Shown here: one piece after another, positions 49,100 to 61,161 of the stretch | How positions within the stretch are numbered: the stretch's first letter is position 1 | Layout of the letters: each line of letters begins with the position of its first letter | Origin: Chrysogorgia sp. JL179-B06 | Taxonomy: Eukaryota; Cnidaria; Anthozoa; Scleralcyonacea; Chrysogorgiidae | Reading direction: 5' to 3' | Length of the DNA stretch: 64,000 nucleotides | NCBI GenBank assembly: GCA_035772405.1 | Contig: JAYKKM010000375.1 | Span: 5,490,001 to 5,554,000, forward strand | Notes under the pieces: generated by a model | The model's input: only the letters and a program-made list of their open reading frames with translations | Database searches by the model: none | What the model was told of the DNA's origin: nothing | Position numbers and translations under genes: made by a program

Positions 49100-49960
49100 C
49101 ACCTCGCAGCATACGAGGAGCCCAATTGATAGGGGTTCCGAGGACCTACGATTTAAGGTCGTTATCCGAGAAGACCTGAAAGTCTTGCTGATATTATTGC
49201 AAAGGCATTACTTTCTCCTCAATTATTTTTAGTCCGACCCAGGATCACAGTATAGACCGCAATGGTGCGGGGCATTTTCTGACCCTGACCTATATATGCG
49301 ATATAGTTTATAATTCACTAATGTATTGAACGTCATAGATCTGCACAAATGGTTCAATGCATTCGTAAGACAATCTAGTATTCGATCGCATGTGTTAAAA
49401 AGATAAAAATCGCAGCAAAACTGTCATGTACAGATTGATTGTGAAACTGTCTGATTTATTACCAGTTTAGATTCCACTTAAAACTCGTCTAAAAATGCAG
49501 GAAATGGCGTTTTTGAGACTTACCAATTTAAAAAATAAGGCCTAGCTAAGGGAAAGTCTCAAAATAATTTTTGTTGTTGCAAAACATTGGTCATGCTTAA
49601 AAAACAATTGTTCCGCAGAGGCTTCCTAGCTAATGGGTTGGGATAAGGAATGCGCGGTAGAGGGTAATGGGATAAGGAAAACCGCTGATTTTCTTTATGA
49701 TTACCGTCTACCGCTTATATCCCAACCCATTACGGTCCCTCTACCAACATTGGAAAGCATGACCATGACGCAGAGCACATAATTCTTCGCACTGAGAATA
49801 TATTCTCAGTCATGAGAACTAGCACAAATGGATCAAATTGTTGTTGTTAGCGATCTTTCAGCGATAAAGAACAGAAAATTACCTAAAATCTGTAGAATTA
49901 AAGATCGATTTTCCGTTGGTTCAAACTTGCTGCATAGTATAGAAATTCTCGAGCGAACGA
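49100..49960. other. Spacer with short foldback
   Basis: 49627-49735 is an imperfect palindrome (CTAATGGGTTGGGATAAGG against its complement CCCAACCCATTA). A piece of the AATGCAGGAAATG repeat is at 49490-49530. No gene seen. Confidence 0.6.
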
Positions 49961-49961
49961 G

Positions 49962-50099
49962 TCATATTGACTTGCCAAGTATATCTGCGCCATAACTTCT
50001 CGACGAGTGTTCGCCCCATTTCTGATTCCGATGTCCGCGTTCTGCCTCCGGGTAAACATCGCTTATCTCATCAAAGTTCTCCTCTTCACGGCGTCCAAA
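49962..50099 (-). pseudogene. Decayed fragment of a gene-B-like K+ channel T1 exon
   Basis: About 138 bp closely match positions 42548-42680 of gene B exon 1, covering the acidic linker and the Trp/Arg-rich segment before S1. Shared blocks include GTTCTGCCTCCGGGTAAAC and GTTCGCCCCATTTCT. The copy has several small insertions and deletions that are not multiples of three, for example in the blocks matching TTGACGTGTTCG and CATGATTCCTG, so it cannot encode the segment. No T1 core or pore sequence is visible around it. It lies about 7 kb upstream of gene B in the transcriptional sense, so it could be a remnant of a third tandem copy or a local duplication. Confidence 0.85.
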
Positions 50100-50578
50100 A
50101 CATAGCTGTCAGTTCGATTTCTCAGTTGGCTCTCGCGCGCCACTGACTAAACTAGCTGGGCAATAGCAACATTCCGTGCGAGATTACGGCCGATTTAATT
50201 CCTGACGGTTTTGACTGGAAAACGTTTTTGTTGATTGGAGCACAAATAGAAGAGAACTTATATAGGTATCTTCATTGAAAAATCCCAAACAATGAAGCAT
50301 GCTGGAACATTAGTGTTGCTTTTCTTTAATGCTGTTTAAGCAAAAGCACGACGAATGTTTCATTCGGAACGAATACCAACAGTCCATATAACAGTGTATT
50401 TCAGAAATCCAGGCGAGAAATCCAGAGAGTGTGGTGAAAGTCGTTCGAAATGGCAAAATATCCTTAAAAATTCATCGTGTGTATGTTTATGCCCACAGTG
50501 TGACAAACCAAATCAGTTGAACTCATCTCTCTATTGCTCTCTGGATTCACTGTGCTCGGCAAACTCTTTTGTTTTACA

Positions 50579-50623
50579 CTGCACCGCACCGCGCCGCACC
50601 GCACCGCACCGCACTGCACTGCA
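50579..50623 (+). repeat. CACCG pentanucleotide microsatellite
   Basis: About nine units of GCACC/GCGCC/GCACT type, 330 bp upstream of the GMF start codon. Confidence 0.85.
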
Positions 50624-50952
50624 CTTTTTTGACAAAATGATAGGTATACATGAAGTAATAGACGTCCAAAAATGACAAAAAATGTACAGACGAAATTGGA
50701 ACGTGCTCCCTTAGCACATACACGTTTTGCCGTCTAAATAGCCATTCTGCCATCATGATGTGCTTACACGAAGTTTTTGGTTCGAACAGATAATCAGGTG
50801 ACCTTTGATCTCACTGGCTCAACCGGAAACGTTTCATAACTTTCATTTGCAAATATCATTTGCCAGGATCGGACGAAATTCAAGAAAAGCAAAGACGTTA
50901 TATAATTCGTGTTTTTTATTTGTCGGAGTTAAAGCACACCACGGCTTAAAAA

Positions 50953-50955
50953 ATG
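50953..50955 (+). CDS. GMF: GMF exon 1, initiator codon only
   Basis: The exon ends directly after ATG with a GTAAGC donor (50956-50961). The frame stays open through the 78 bp intron to exon 2, so retention would give a longer N-terminus. The acceptor GTGTTGCAG at 51025-51033 and the family's short N-terminus argue for splicing. Confidence 0.75.
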
Positions 50956-53900
50956 GTAAGCTTTCCTAGTAACCATGTAATTTCTGTCCATGTTCTTGTC
51001 TTATTGACAATTTTATATTCCGGTGTGTTGCAGGCTGAATCATCAGCAGCAAATATATGTGAGATTGATGAAGATCTTAAGAAGAAGATTGGGATGTTTA
51101 AGATGAGAAAAGCGCATAATACCGCTGCTATTGTCAGTAAGTATTTGTTGCGGGTCTACACCTTAATAAACAAACTTTTCTTTAGTAACTATCATATTTC
51201 TATTCATAAAAATGTTTACTTGGCCGGCGAGAGCATGCCCCGCCCTAGGACTGACGTCCCTTCCTCATAATTTTGTTTTACGTGAAATATACGACTAATG
51301 GCTTGCAAATAGACTTGTACAGTAGTTATAATACTGTATAATTGTTATTGACACTACAATTATGGTATTATAGCCAGGCCCAGTGGATCGGCAGTAAGGG
51401 GGTCTGGGCCCTGGGGGCGTGTCCCCAGCAAAGTTTTGAAAGGCCCAATGTGCTTTTGCGGCAATTTCTGGACAAATTGTTTTGGAGTTATGCCGCTAGA
51501 TAACTGTTAGCATTGTCCTTTTGGCGTTTATATCGTGCTTATAATTATTGTCAATGTTTAGCTATTGTGAAAATAGCACACACAGTTACAGCGTCACAGA
51601 TTTACTGAACGTACTAAATGGAAACTAAAGACGGAAAAACACCTATTCCAAGATTTGGATATGACGATTTCCGTACGTTTTTATGAATTAATTTGTATAT
51701 GTTGTTTTGTCATTTATAGGCCCTACAGTATAGGCATTGTTTTAACGTGCGGTATGATTTACCTTGTACCCAGGGTCTCATCTCCGCTCACCGCCCGCCC
51801 CTACACTCGCTGCGAAGAGACCCTGGCTGCGGCTGGTCACGTGGCACCCAGATTCTGGGGGGAAGAAATAGTTTGTCGCAATATAAGAAAGTCGTTCTTC
51901 GAAATTAATATTTCCATTTTTTGCTCAGTTCTATGCAAGAAAGTAGAAAGTAGTTTCAACAAGAAAGTAGAAACATCATCGCGTTAACATCTCTTTATTC
52001 GCGGAGAATATAGGATTACGAATGTGTCCAGGTGTTATTTTAATGGCAACAAGACACTGAAGAAGACGTTTATAAGAGCATATCAACAGAAATTTCCTCT
52101 TGTCGGCTTTGTAAGGCTGCTGTAGAGTGTAGACGAGGGTCAATACAATAATTTGTATAAAGATTCGAATTGCACGATTTTAAAGAACGCTGAAGAGATT
52201 TACGCTAAATTGTAGATAGGCTAATGCGATATTGAAAAATATCGATATATCGATATCGAAATATTTTTTCGATAATATCGGCGATATCGAATATCGAAAT
52301 GAAGCAAATACGAACACTCAATTTACCTCGGTGCACGCGCGGTCGCATGTAAAAAATGCAAAAAAAGATAAAACGTTCAAGGTTTATTAAGCATGGAATG
52401 TTCAATATACAGAGAGTAATTATTTACAATTTTTTGCATTCTATAAAGAGAAATTTACAAATTTTCAGCAAGAAACAGCAACATGTTTGCTTTGTTTGGC
52501 TTAAGTAGGACATGTTTTTCGACATTTTAGAGACTTGAGTTGATTGAACACTTGAACGTTAGCGAAATTAGTTTGACTACTTCACGACAGAACTGCGGGA
52601 TTAGAAAGAGCCTGGTCTACGCGTAACTGCTAAACTGCGTAAGTTATATTTAAATCTATTTCAATGCCGCCAGAGCATGCGTAATTATACTTTGTTTACA
52701 TCGCTATTTAAGTTGTCTTCCTACGCGACATCTCGTCTATGGGAGGCATTGGTCTTTTGTTTTGCGGGACCGGCGCTACGTGTTTTTAAACGCAATAAGA
52801 TCTCGTCACCTCAATTAGCATATATGCTGTTCTCTACTTTACGACAATAATTGCCGAAATTATTTTTTAAAAATCGACTTGGGGTTTAGTGAAGTTGAAA
52901 CTTTCGATATTTTCGATATGCGTAAAATTCAATATCGCTTATCGATATTTTTAAAATATCGATATTTATCGAAAATATCGATATATCGCATCAGCCTAAT
53001 TGTAGAATACCCGTCCACTTTCGCTATTTGTATCTGTTGACAGTTAGTGAAAGGATCAAATTACGGAAAGTTCATCATATACAATTGCTTCGTTCTATTT
53101 TAAAAATCCATTTAATTTGGCCCCTTACCAGGTCCCGGGCCCTGGGTATTTTGCCCCCTCTGCCACGCCCCGCCCCTCTGCTGGCCCTGACTAGGGATTA
53201 AAAATTCTCCACCATTATGAAATTTTAATCACTTTTAAAATTAATGCATATAATTTCCAACAGTGACCATCCCCCTGGAACAGTGGGACTCCTTGGGCAT
53301 TTGCTTGCCAAGTGGTGCACCGGGGACCGGACATTGTACACTTAGTGCAGCGGGGGCAGAATCTCGAAAAAGGGCACTCCGCACTTACACCTTACTTGGC
53401 AAACAAGTGAAAGGAAATTTTCATTTAGTAGCAGAAGCTGTCTAACTGTCTTTTTTATTTAATATCTATTACTAAACTCACAGTAAATGTTTGTCAAATA
53501 TTTAATTAATGCTAAGTGCATATACATGTATTATAAGTAATACAATGGTTTTTAAGAATATAGTGATTAAATCTCCCGCAAACCGAGGAATGTTTGTGAA
53601 AGCCCCGAGGGAAAGCATGAGGGCGAAGCCCGAAGGCGTCCCGAGGGACTTTCACAAACATTCCGCGGTTTGCGGGAGATTTGATCACTATATTCTTAAA
53701 AACCATTGTATTAGTTTGTAATACCATGATGACCGAGGTGAAACTAGTGTTTTCATTGTACAAAACTAATTGATAGTAGGAGTATTGTGTAATACAATGC
53801 ATGATCAGTGATGTATTCAACAATTTTCCATTGTAGGAAATTAATATAATTGTGTGAAATGTTTAGTGAAAAGTGAATATTAATAAGTCGAGTAATTAAC

Positions 53901-56900
53901 ACTTTATCTTACTGTCGTTAACATTGTAGTGTAATTATTTTGTTTGTTGTGTAAAACGTATTAACAAAACTCTTTGTCGTGTCTTTGAATTTTGGCTCAT
54001 GAATTTTAATCAGGGAGAAATTAGAAATCTCCCCGCTAAAGCCGGGAATATCGTGATTAAACCACCCGGCGAGAACAAAAGAACCCGAGGTCATCATGGT
54101 ATTATGTAACATAATAATATATTAATAATATATTTAAAGGATGTGTGATGTTTCAAACGTTGGAGACCCCAACGTTGGCGAAGGCGCGAGTGGTAGTTAA
54201 ATATATTATCCACATTTAGGAACATGCAGAACAGCTTCTTATAACATGCTTTTTAGGCGGAAAAGCTCAAGCGTGTGAAAAAAATCCGCAATACTTCATG
54301 TTCAATGTTTATATAATGCAATGTAAACAAACGATGTAAACAGAGACGTGGACATGCGCAGAATGTTTACTATTTAACAAATAGAAAATGCTTGCGTCAG
54401 CTGCGTGCCTCTGTGTAACCAGATTACACAGCCTATACTTCGTAAATCGTTGACCACGATGACCAGCGACTATTAGTTTGGGCTCGTTCCTCCTCATTTT
54501 CCTCATTAAACATCTCGCTCGCAAATTTAAATGTTTTTGGTTTCCGAATTTGGGCAGTGTAAATTTTAACTTAAAGTGATAAAATAAATTCAAAAAGTAT
54601 AAGATATTGTAATGATACCAAAGGAAGGGCACAATGATAACAGCTGCCTCCACTGCAGCGCCCCTGCTGGGGGATTCAACAATGTTGAAAATCCACAAAG
54701 GACTACGCAGGGTCCGAATTTGTGCTCCAAAACACTCTTTAGTGTCACAATGTAGCGTAGCGTCTTAGAACGTTGCGTAACGTTTTACACTCGTAGCGTA
54801 ACGTCTTACAACGCCTTCTAACATAGCGTAACGTCTTACAACGTAGCGTAACGTCTTACAACTTTACGTAGCGTCGTACAACGTTGCGTAGCGTCTTACA
54901 ACTTTACGTAGCGTCGTACAACGTTTCGTAGCGTCTTACAACGTTACGCAGTGTCTTACAACTTAGCGTAACGTTTTACCATGGATATCAGAAAGACTTT
55001 TTATTACATGTAGCCATGGTTTTACAACGTAGCGTAACGTTTTACAACGTTATGTAAAATCATTAAGTCCTATAATTGACGTTTACATCACTTGCGTTAC
55101 GTCCACGGTGTACTTGGTTACTTAAAATCAGTTTCGCAATTCTCAGAAAAATATAATCCTTTACCGCTTCTTTTAAGAAATAATACTCGCAATGAATCAG
55201 AAACGATGTACTGCAGGTGAGACTGACGAGACTGAACGACTGCCTTAGCTGAGCACAAACAGTGTAAGGTGTGACCTTCTGCAACTTGCGACCTTTTCAC
55301 GTCTTTTCTGTGCACCACCATGCACAGTGCTTAATAAGTATTTCATGTTAGGTTGACATACCTACCTAAAGGCTAAACATGTTACTTGATTTAGTTGCGT
55401 CTCAATCACCATGAAAAGAAAGAACAATATCATTTCATTGGTCAGGAAGGGGCCCCCAAAAATGGGGCTCACCGGGCGCGGTAAACCTGACTGGCCGGAC
55501 CGCCCCTGTGTATGTCTGCGCATAAACAGTAAACTTTGACTAATATTTTTAGTGAAAATAGACCAGGGAAAGCAACTAATAGTAGAAGATGAAGAATTTG
55601 AAGTAAGCAATATATTTTTAAGAAAATTTGTACAACTATAAATTTATCCTTGAATGTTTGCAAACCATGTTTATTATGTCATGCTAGCTTTTGACCTGTT
55701 ATCAGAAGTCAACCTGTTGGCACGCGTACATAAACAATTATAAGTTGATCACAAATATTTTTTTAATTCTTAGGATATTAACATTGATGATCTCAAAGAT
55801 GAACTTTCTTCCCATCATCCTTCGTATCCTTATATGAATTGTGTGATATGAAATGAAATTTCAGTTTGTCTTATTGGAATGAATTCTTTAAAATAATGGA
55901 CATCAATAACGATCTGGAGATATTCAGATTTGAAATAAATGAGATAAGATTCAAATAATATCTGCAGAATGGAGTGAGATATATAGAATTGTTTTAAATG
56001 ACATTGTCCCAATACTTTAAAGAGTTCATTTCAATAAGACAAACTTAATTTAAATTATTTAAAGTCTATAATACCTTGACATTATTTTGTTATTTGTACA
56101 GAGGATATATGTGCACGCTAATGGCAATTAACGCTGCAAATAAAATGCGTCATGCATGTGCGGCAGCTTTGTTTACAGTTGTTAAGCAGTATGTTTGCAA
56201 GACTGGGTCACAATCAAACGTCCTTCTGCTGATATAGAAAACCCCCGTCTCTGAGCTTTCGTTTCATATATTGATCAGCTAGTTTTATCCTTAAATGTAA
56301 TATGTTGTCCACATATTTCTATACCTTATTTAACGATATAGACAACATTAATAATGCCATAATATGTTGGCGTAAAGTAGAGGTAAATATATATTTTTTG
56401 CTTCATTTACTGATGAAATAACAATAGTTATTTTTTTTGAGGTCCGTAACTCAGGTCCGTAACTAAAATAGAGCCTTTTGATTGGCTGAGTACGAGGTCC
56501 GTATCACACCAGTACGGACCTCTCGCAACTTTTCGCGCCAAAAAATTGCAATTTTTTTGACTTTGCTCGAAAAAAATAAACACGTTATTTACCGTTTTGG
56601 TCGGTCCGTACTGGAAAAATATTTTCCCGAAGTCTCAGAAGCGGCCGGTATCGGGCCGCTTCTGAGACTTCGGGAAAATATTTTTCCAGTACGGACCGAC
56701 CAAAACGGTAAATAACGTATATATATGTAGAAAATTTTGACTGAGCGCTTGGGAAGAACGTTTCAAAGTCTCTCACTTGGTGAAAATTTGTAACACATTT
56801 TAGACACATTTTCGTGGGTCATTTTGTGGCATTAAAGAAATCTTCTGAGTACGTATTGAATGCTTTTATATAGTAACAATGTTAACAAATTGCCAATTTC

Positions 56901-58579
56901 CTCTTAAAGTGTTTATGCAACAAATTTTGGATTTTTCAATCATCGCTGAGCAATTTGATATAAAATTTATCAAAAGGATTTGCATTGGTTTGTAAATACA
57001 GTACACCTCAAATGTGAGAGGTACATGCATTGGTTTATTTTCATAGCTTGCCATGTTTGGTCCACCACTTGCACAACGTTTTTCGCAGCGAGGAGTTGCT
57101 TCTGTATTACTCACCATAATAAAACTCCCGCATCTAGCATGTCCAACTTGTGACATTGCACAACAGGACTCAAAGCTAAAATTCTGATCATAAAAATTTG
57201 GACTATAAAATGACTTTACGGTAAGTTGTCATATCATTAAAATGCAGGGTTTTTCACAATAATTATTTCACAGTGAAAATTTAGATTTTAAGTAATATTT
57301 CAAAGCCGACAGTGCGGACTGGACTGGATTTCAATTTTCAAGTCAGCGCAATTAGTTGCTGTCCGAGGCAAAGCCGAGGACCGTAACTAATTGTAAGGAC
57401 TTGAAATCCGGTCCAGTCTGAATTGGAGGCTTTGAAATGGCATCTCAAAGTCAAACAAGCCAGTATTTACAGAGAAATTTGATGTTGAAATATATCTTCT
57501 CAAACTCATTAATAATTCCTGACTAATTATCCAATAATAAACACCCATCAAGTCACGGGATTGCATTTGGATAACTAAGTCAAACACCGTGTCTCAGAAC
57601 ACTACAAGATTCTTCCTCAAATATCCTAATTACGTATGCCGATCAAATGTATTGTAGTGTTCAACTATTAACATAACCCTCCCATGAGAGAATATCATCC
57701 AATCAAATATAACCTATACTTGTGTTCATTTGAGAAGCTATTTAAACAACTCCAGCTTGTGTCCCGAAACCAATTAACAAAAACATTCGCGCTACGCGCT
57801 CGTGTTTTCATACATTGTTTTCTCGTGTTTGGATATCCCGGTGAAACACTCGCTGTCGTTGTTCAAATATTACGTCAAAATCATTGAATAATTAAGATCA
57901 CATATCCAGTTGTCCGTCACGGAGTTGGTTTTCTTTATTTTTGGTTCATGAATTATTAATGAGTTTGAGCTTAAAGAATCCAATAATTTCATTGCATAAA
58001 CACTTTAACTTTCCTAAAAGATTGAGCTTATAGTTATCAAAATACAATATTTGTCATCTAATAGTACATTACAATATCATTACTGTACAGTATTTACTGT
58101 ATTTTCCATAACCATAAATAGATATACATTATATTCTTATGTGTATAACCATGATGATGGACGAGTATCGTATCCATACTGTCTCATTTTTGTTTCCCCA
58201 GAAGGTATGGACATCCCACTTTTTTGGACACGCCCACATTCTTGGACACGCCCACATTCTTGGACACGCCCATATTCTTGGACACGCCCATGTTTTGAAC
58301 ATGCCGACTTTCTTGGAAACTTTTTGACGTCATTGTGTGCTAGACTTTTATTCCTTCCACTCAATGATGTCAAAATTGAAAATAAATCACTAGCCCTACC
58401 TGTAACTTTCCCAATAAAACTTTCCCTCAAAAATAAAACTACACACACGCACGCATACACATACATACATACTGTACATACAACATACATACTTTGTTTT
58501 GTTAGGTAGTAAACCACAGCTTCAAATGATGTATGCTGGATCTAAGTTGAATTTGGTCAATGAGGCCAAAGTTACAAAG
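50953..58579 (+). CDS. GMF: Glia maturation factor (GMF), ADF-homology protein; 3' end not found
   Basis: GMF is a small cytoplasmic protein of the ADF/cofilin fold that binds Arp2/3, inhibits branched actin nucleation and promotes debranching. Six exons can be joined by GT-AG introns with consistent phases: 50953-50955, 51034-51136, 55553-55602, 55774-55823, 58122-58204 and 58506-58579. Together they encode 121 residues. Diagnostic stretches are ICEIDEDLKKKIG, FKMRKAHNTAAIV, DLKDELSS, HDDGRVSYPYCLIF and QMMYAGSKLNLV, all matching the GMF family in order. Family members are about 140 residues long, so one short C-terminal exon of about 20 residues is missing. I could not find it before 64000 and infer it lies to the right. 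The first coding exon contributes only the ATG, a layout known in ADF/cofilin-type genes. The introns carry a hAT-type MITE and several palindromes. Confidence 0.9.
51034..51136 (+). CDS. GMF: GMF exon 2
   Basis: Encodes AESSAANICEIDEDL through NTAAIV and ends after the first base of the next codon, with a GTAAGT donor at 51137. It corresponds to the N-terminal helix and first strand of the ADF-homology fold. Confidence 0.9.
52209..53006. mobile_element. hAT-type MITE in GMF intron
   Basis: The 782 bp body (52217-52998) has ends TAGGCTAATGCGATAT and, inverted, TAGGCTGATGCGATAT. An exact 8 bp duplication ATTGTAGA lies at 52209-52216 and 52999-53006. Subterminal regions are dense in ATCGATAT. 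No transposase is encoded. Confidence 0.92.
53541..53711. mobile_element. Palindromic element in GMF intron
   Basis: Arms of about 65-70 bp (ATACAATGGTTTTTAAGAAT, CTCCCGCAAACC, GGAATGTTTGTGAAAG and complements) around a GC-rich centre. A diverged relative is at about 53920-54115. Confidence 0.85.
54747..55055 (+). repeat. ~20 bp minisatellite
   Basis: About 14 units like GTAGCGTAACGTCTTACAAC with GTAGCGTC and TTTACGTA variants, interrupted near 54985-55018. Confidence 0.9.
55553..55602 (+). CDS. GMF: GMF exon 3
   Basis: A 50 bp exon after acceptor TATTTTTAG, ending before GTAAGC. With the A carried from exon 2 it gives M-KIDQGKQLIVEDEEFE, matching the family's MKID...LEGI region. Confidence 0.88.
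55774..55823 (+). CDS. GMF: GMF exon 4
   Basis: A 50 bp exon after acceptor TTCTTAG, encoding DINIDDLKDELSSHHP and two bases of a serine codon. The donor is GTATCC, a weak match to the consensus. The DELKDELP-like motif is recognisable. Confidence 0.85.
56581..56718. repeat. Perfect long inverted repeat, arms ~65 bp
   Basis: From ACGTTATTTACCGTTTTGG to GAAGCGGCC and back around a loop of a few bases (GGTATC). No mismatch was seen in the arms. Confidence 0.92.
58122..58204 (+). CDS. GMF: GMF exon 5
   Basis: An 83 bp exon with acceptor AAATAG and donor GTATGG. It encodes YTLYSYVYNHDDGRVSYPY and CLIFVSPEG. HDDGRVSYP is the most conserved GMF signature. An 18 bp tandem repeat begins just after the donor. 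Confidence 0.93.
58216..58300 (+). repeat. 18 bp minisatellite
   Basis: About four to five units of CACATTCTTGGACACGCC, beginning 12 bases after the donor of GMF exon 5. Confidence 0.88.
58506..58579 (+). CDS. GMF: GMF exon 6
   Basis: A 74 bp exon with acceptor TTTGTTAG and donor GTTTGT. It encodes SKPQLQMMYAGSKLNLVN and EAKVTK. It ends in phase 0 where the family continues with a final segment of about 20 residues that I cannot place in this window. Confidence 0.92.
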
Positions 58580-59573
58580 GTTTGTCCCTAGTTTTTTTAC
58601 CTAAACTTTTTGCATGAAGCATATGGTATTTTTATCATATGGGCATGGCCCTGAGAGGTGTGAATACTGAATTTATTTAATTGCGTTGGATCACACACCA
58701 ATTGATAATAGATTATAATGACCATTTTATATTGGTTTTAAAAACTCAGTAACCAATTAATAATTGGTTTTAATGACCATTGCCATTTTCATTGCATTTG
58801 ACTTTGTTTTTATAAATTTGAAATTATTGGTTAATTTCTGTTGCTTGAAATTATGTTTTGTGTATGTTTTTAAAATGATAGAAAAGTTGCTGACTTAAAA
58901 TGATAGAAAAACTGACATACAAGACCGCGTAGGCACCGAGGCGCGAGAACCGCTAGAGGGGTCCGGGGGGCATGTTCCCCCGGGGAATTTTTGAAATACA
59001 GAGTCTCTGAAATGCTATTTTCTGCGTTTTGAGACGATACATTGAAGAATTCTGAAGGTTATGAAACGTCATTTTAAACAGTCAAAAGACAACATAATTA
59101 TTTCAAATATTTGAATACAATGTATTTTTTCATGGTATTTTTCTTATTAAGTAAGACACTGTAAGCTAACAGTCCAGTAACCATCGTGATGTTTTAGGTA
59201 AAACATCGTAAACCATCGTGATAGTTTAGGTAAGCAACGAGACCATGAGGGGAGTGACTAGCAACGAGTGAAAGAATTTTAATGAAACAAATCATAGATC
59301 AAGTAATTAATAAACAAAATCAAAAGGATTAATAATAATAATTTAGTCCTGGGGTTTCCACCGTTGACTCCGCAGCGTCATTGTCAGTGTCTTTCTCTTT
59401 GGTTCCGGCATCTCGCTCTTTCTGATTTCTTCCCTCCACCTCTCTCTGTCTCTTGCTTTCTCTTTCACAGCATTGTAACATCCAAACATCCCTGTCACAT
59501 CCACCTCCGTTCGCCTTCGCCCCCTTTTCACTTCTTGGTGTCACTTTCTTCAGCAAATCACCCTGTTCCATTC

Positions 59574-59790
59574 CTACTTCCTCAAAAACTGACGTATTCG
59601 TTGTTGATCTATTGTCACTGTTGAACGTTGGTTGCTTGTATTTGCATTTTTGCTTGTGCAAATATCTTCGCTTGTCATCTCAATACCTTCGACCTCGATA
59701 TTTTCACTAAAAATATTATCTTGCTGGTTTTGTTCTTCAATTTCTTCCACTAATGTTCCACGTAGATTTCCCGACTCCTTTTTGCGGCTA
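59574..59790 (-). other. Unrecognised open stretch, acidic
   Basis: About 70 codons without an upstream Met read KKESGNLRGTLVEEIEEQNQ onward; a second frame continues to 59329 with a Lys/Glu/Arg-rich polypeptide. I recognise no family. It could be a decayed element frame or an unsupported ORF. Confidence 0.25.
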
Positions 59791-60296
59791 CGTTGCTAGC
59801 AACGTAAACGCTATGTTATCGGCGGCGGACTATATATATATATATATATGGCTGTGTTTGGTCATCCGGTCATCGTATTTGTGACGTAACGTGGTCATGT
59901 GATCCAGTTGTAGCGTTTGTCTTCCCTATTTGGCCACTGTTTGCTTTTATTTTCGACATTTTCTCAAGGTAAGGCGACAAGTTATGAGTTTTAACGTCAT
60001 GTGTTAATCGGCATGAAATTTGTTGATCAGTTCTCGTGTGAACATTTACGATTTTTGTGGAAGTAAACGGCAGCACTTTCCTTCTAGCGTCTAATATATC
60101 TTTTATCTGATTCATATTTTATTCTGTTTTAGGAGTGTTACAGGAAAGATTTGTGAGTTCATCACTGGTAACAGTTTTGTTCTCACAGGAGCCATTGTGT
60201 TCGCGCTGATCAAAAGTTTGATCAGACACTATTTGTGTGGTATCGCACAACTCAAATTAAACGAAGCCATTGTGCTCGTCAAAAAGCTATTAAACG

Positions 60297-60477
60297 AAGC
60301 AACTCGCCCGTTGAGGCAAACAACAACTCGCCCGTTGAGGCAAACTACAATTCGCCCATTGAGGCAAACTATAACTCGCCCGTTGAGGCAAACTATAACT
60401 CGCCCGTTGAGGCAAACAACAACTTACTCGCCCGTTGAGGCAAACAACAACTCGCCCGTTGAGGCAAACGAAACAAC
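60297..60477 (+). repeat. ~24 bp minisatellite
   Basis: About seven units of CAACTCGCCCGTTGAGGCAA plus AACA. It is open in two frames (TRPLRQT, SPVEANNN) because the unit is a multiple of three. Confidence 0.9.
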
Positions 60478-60489
60478 TGTCAACAAATA

Positions 60490-60730
60490 TTCAACCAAAA
60501 TCTGGATATTCGACTAATATCTGGATATTCAACTAAAATCTGGATATTCAACTAAAATCTGGATATTCAACTAAAATCTGGATATTCAACCAAAATCTGG
60601 ACATGTAACCAAAATCTGGATATTCAACCAAAATCAAGATATTCAACCAAAATCTGGATATTCAATCAAAATCAGGGATTTTCAACCAAAATCTGGACAT
60701 GCAACCAAAATCTGGACATGCAACATCACA
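60490..60730 (+). repeat. 19 bp minisatellite
   Basis: About twelve units like CAACCAAAATCTGGATATT; the right end changes to GGACATG variants. It directly follows the 24 bp array. Confidence 0.9.
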
Positions 60731-61161
60731 AATCCATACTTATTGCATCAAAACAGCAAGGAATCTTTGCGATATTTAAATGGTATTGATAATAGATTTC
60801 CTTCAAAGTAACTTATCCAACCAGAGTGAGTCAGTCTGGAAAATATTACCATATTTAACCATACCTGGGCTTATAGAAGTTTCTTGTACAATTTTAATTT
60901 TAGTTTTAATATTTAAATAATGTATCTTCCAATAATATTTGACAAGGAAAAATCAAGTGTAACATTCTTCACACACCATTTATTATTCTGGCAGATCAAT
61001 TGTCAGCTAAAAAAGCTGGAATATTATAGATGTTGAACACAATGTTCACTAAATAATCCTTTAATTATTTATTAAAGTGAGATATTTATGAAAATAATGT
61101 ACAGGTACAGTCATATAACAAATGTGTAAAATATTTTGGCCATTTACTGTTTTCGAACTGT

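Larger units (their letters stand above)
51137..58121 (+). other. GMF introns 2-4, remaining content
   Basis: Besides the elements listed, 57312-57430 is an imperfect palindrome (GGACTGGACTGGATTTCA against TGAAATCCGGTCCAGTC), and 51374-51440 and 53110-53190 carry related GGGCCCTGGG-type repeats. An open frame at 53263-53445 follows a splice-acceptor-like CCAACAG but does not match GMF. Confidence 0.55.

Noticed and set aside
53263..53445. Extra or alternative GMF exon
   Set aside because: It follows an acceptor-like CCAACAG and the phase fits, but the product does not resemble GMF and the family sequence continues instead at 55553. An alternative terminal exon remains possible but is unsupported.
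58980..59020. Final GMF exon beginning near TTTTTGAAATACAG
   Set aside because: It resembles the expected FEI start but hits a stop at once and belongs to the dispersed AATGCAGGAAATG repeat.
59329..59661. 110-codon Lys/Glu-rich frame on the minus strand
   Set aside because: Low complexity, no family recognised; listed only as a weak open stretch with its neighbour frame.
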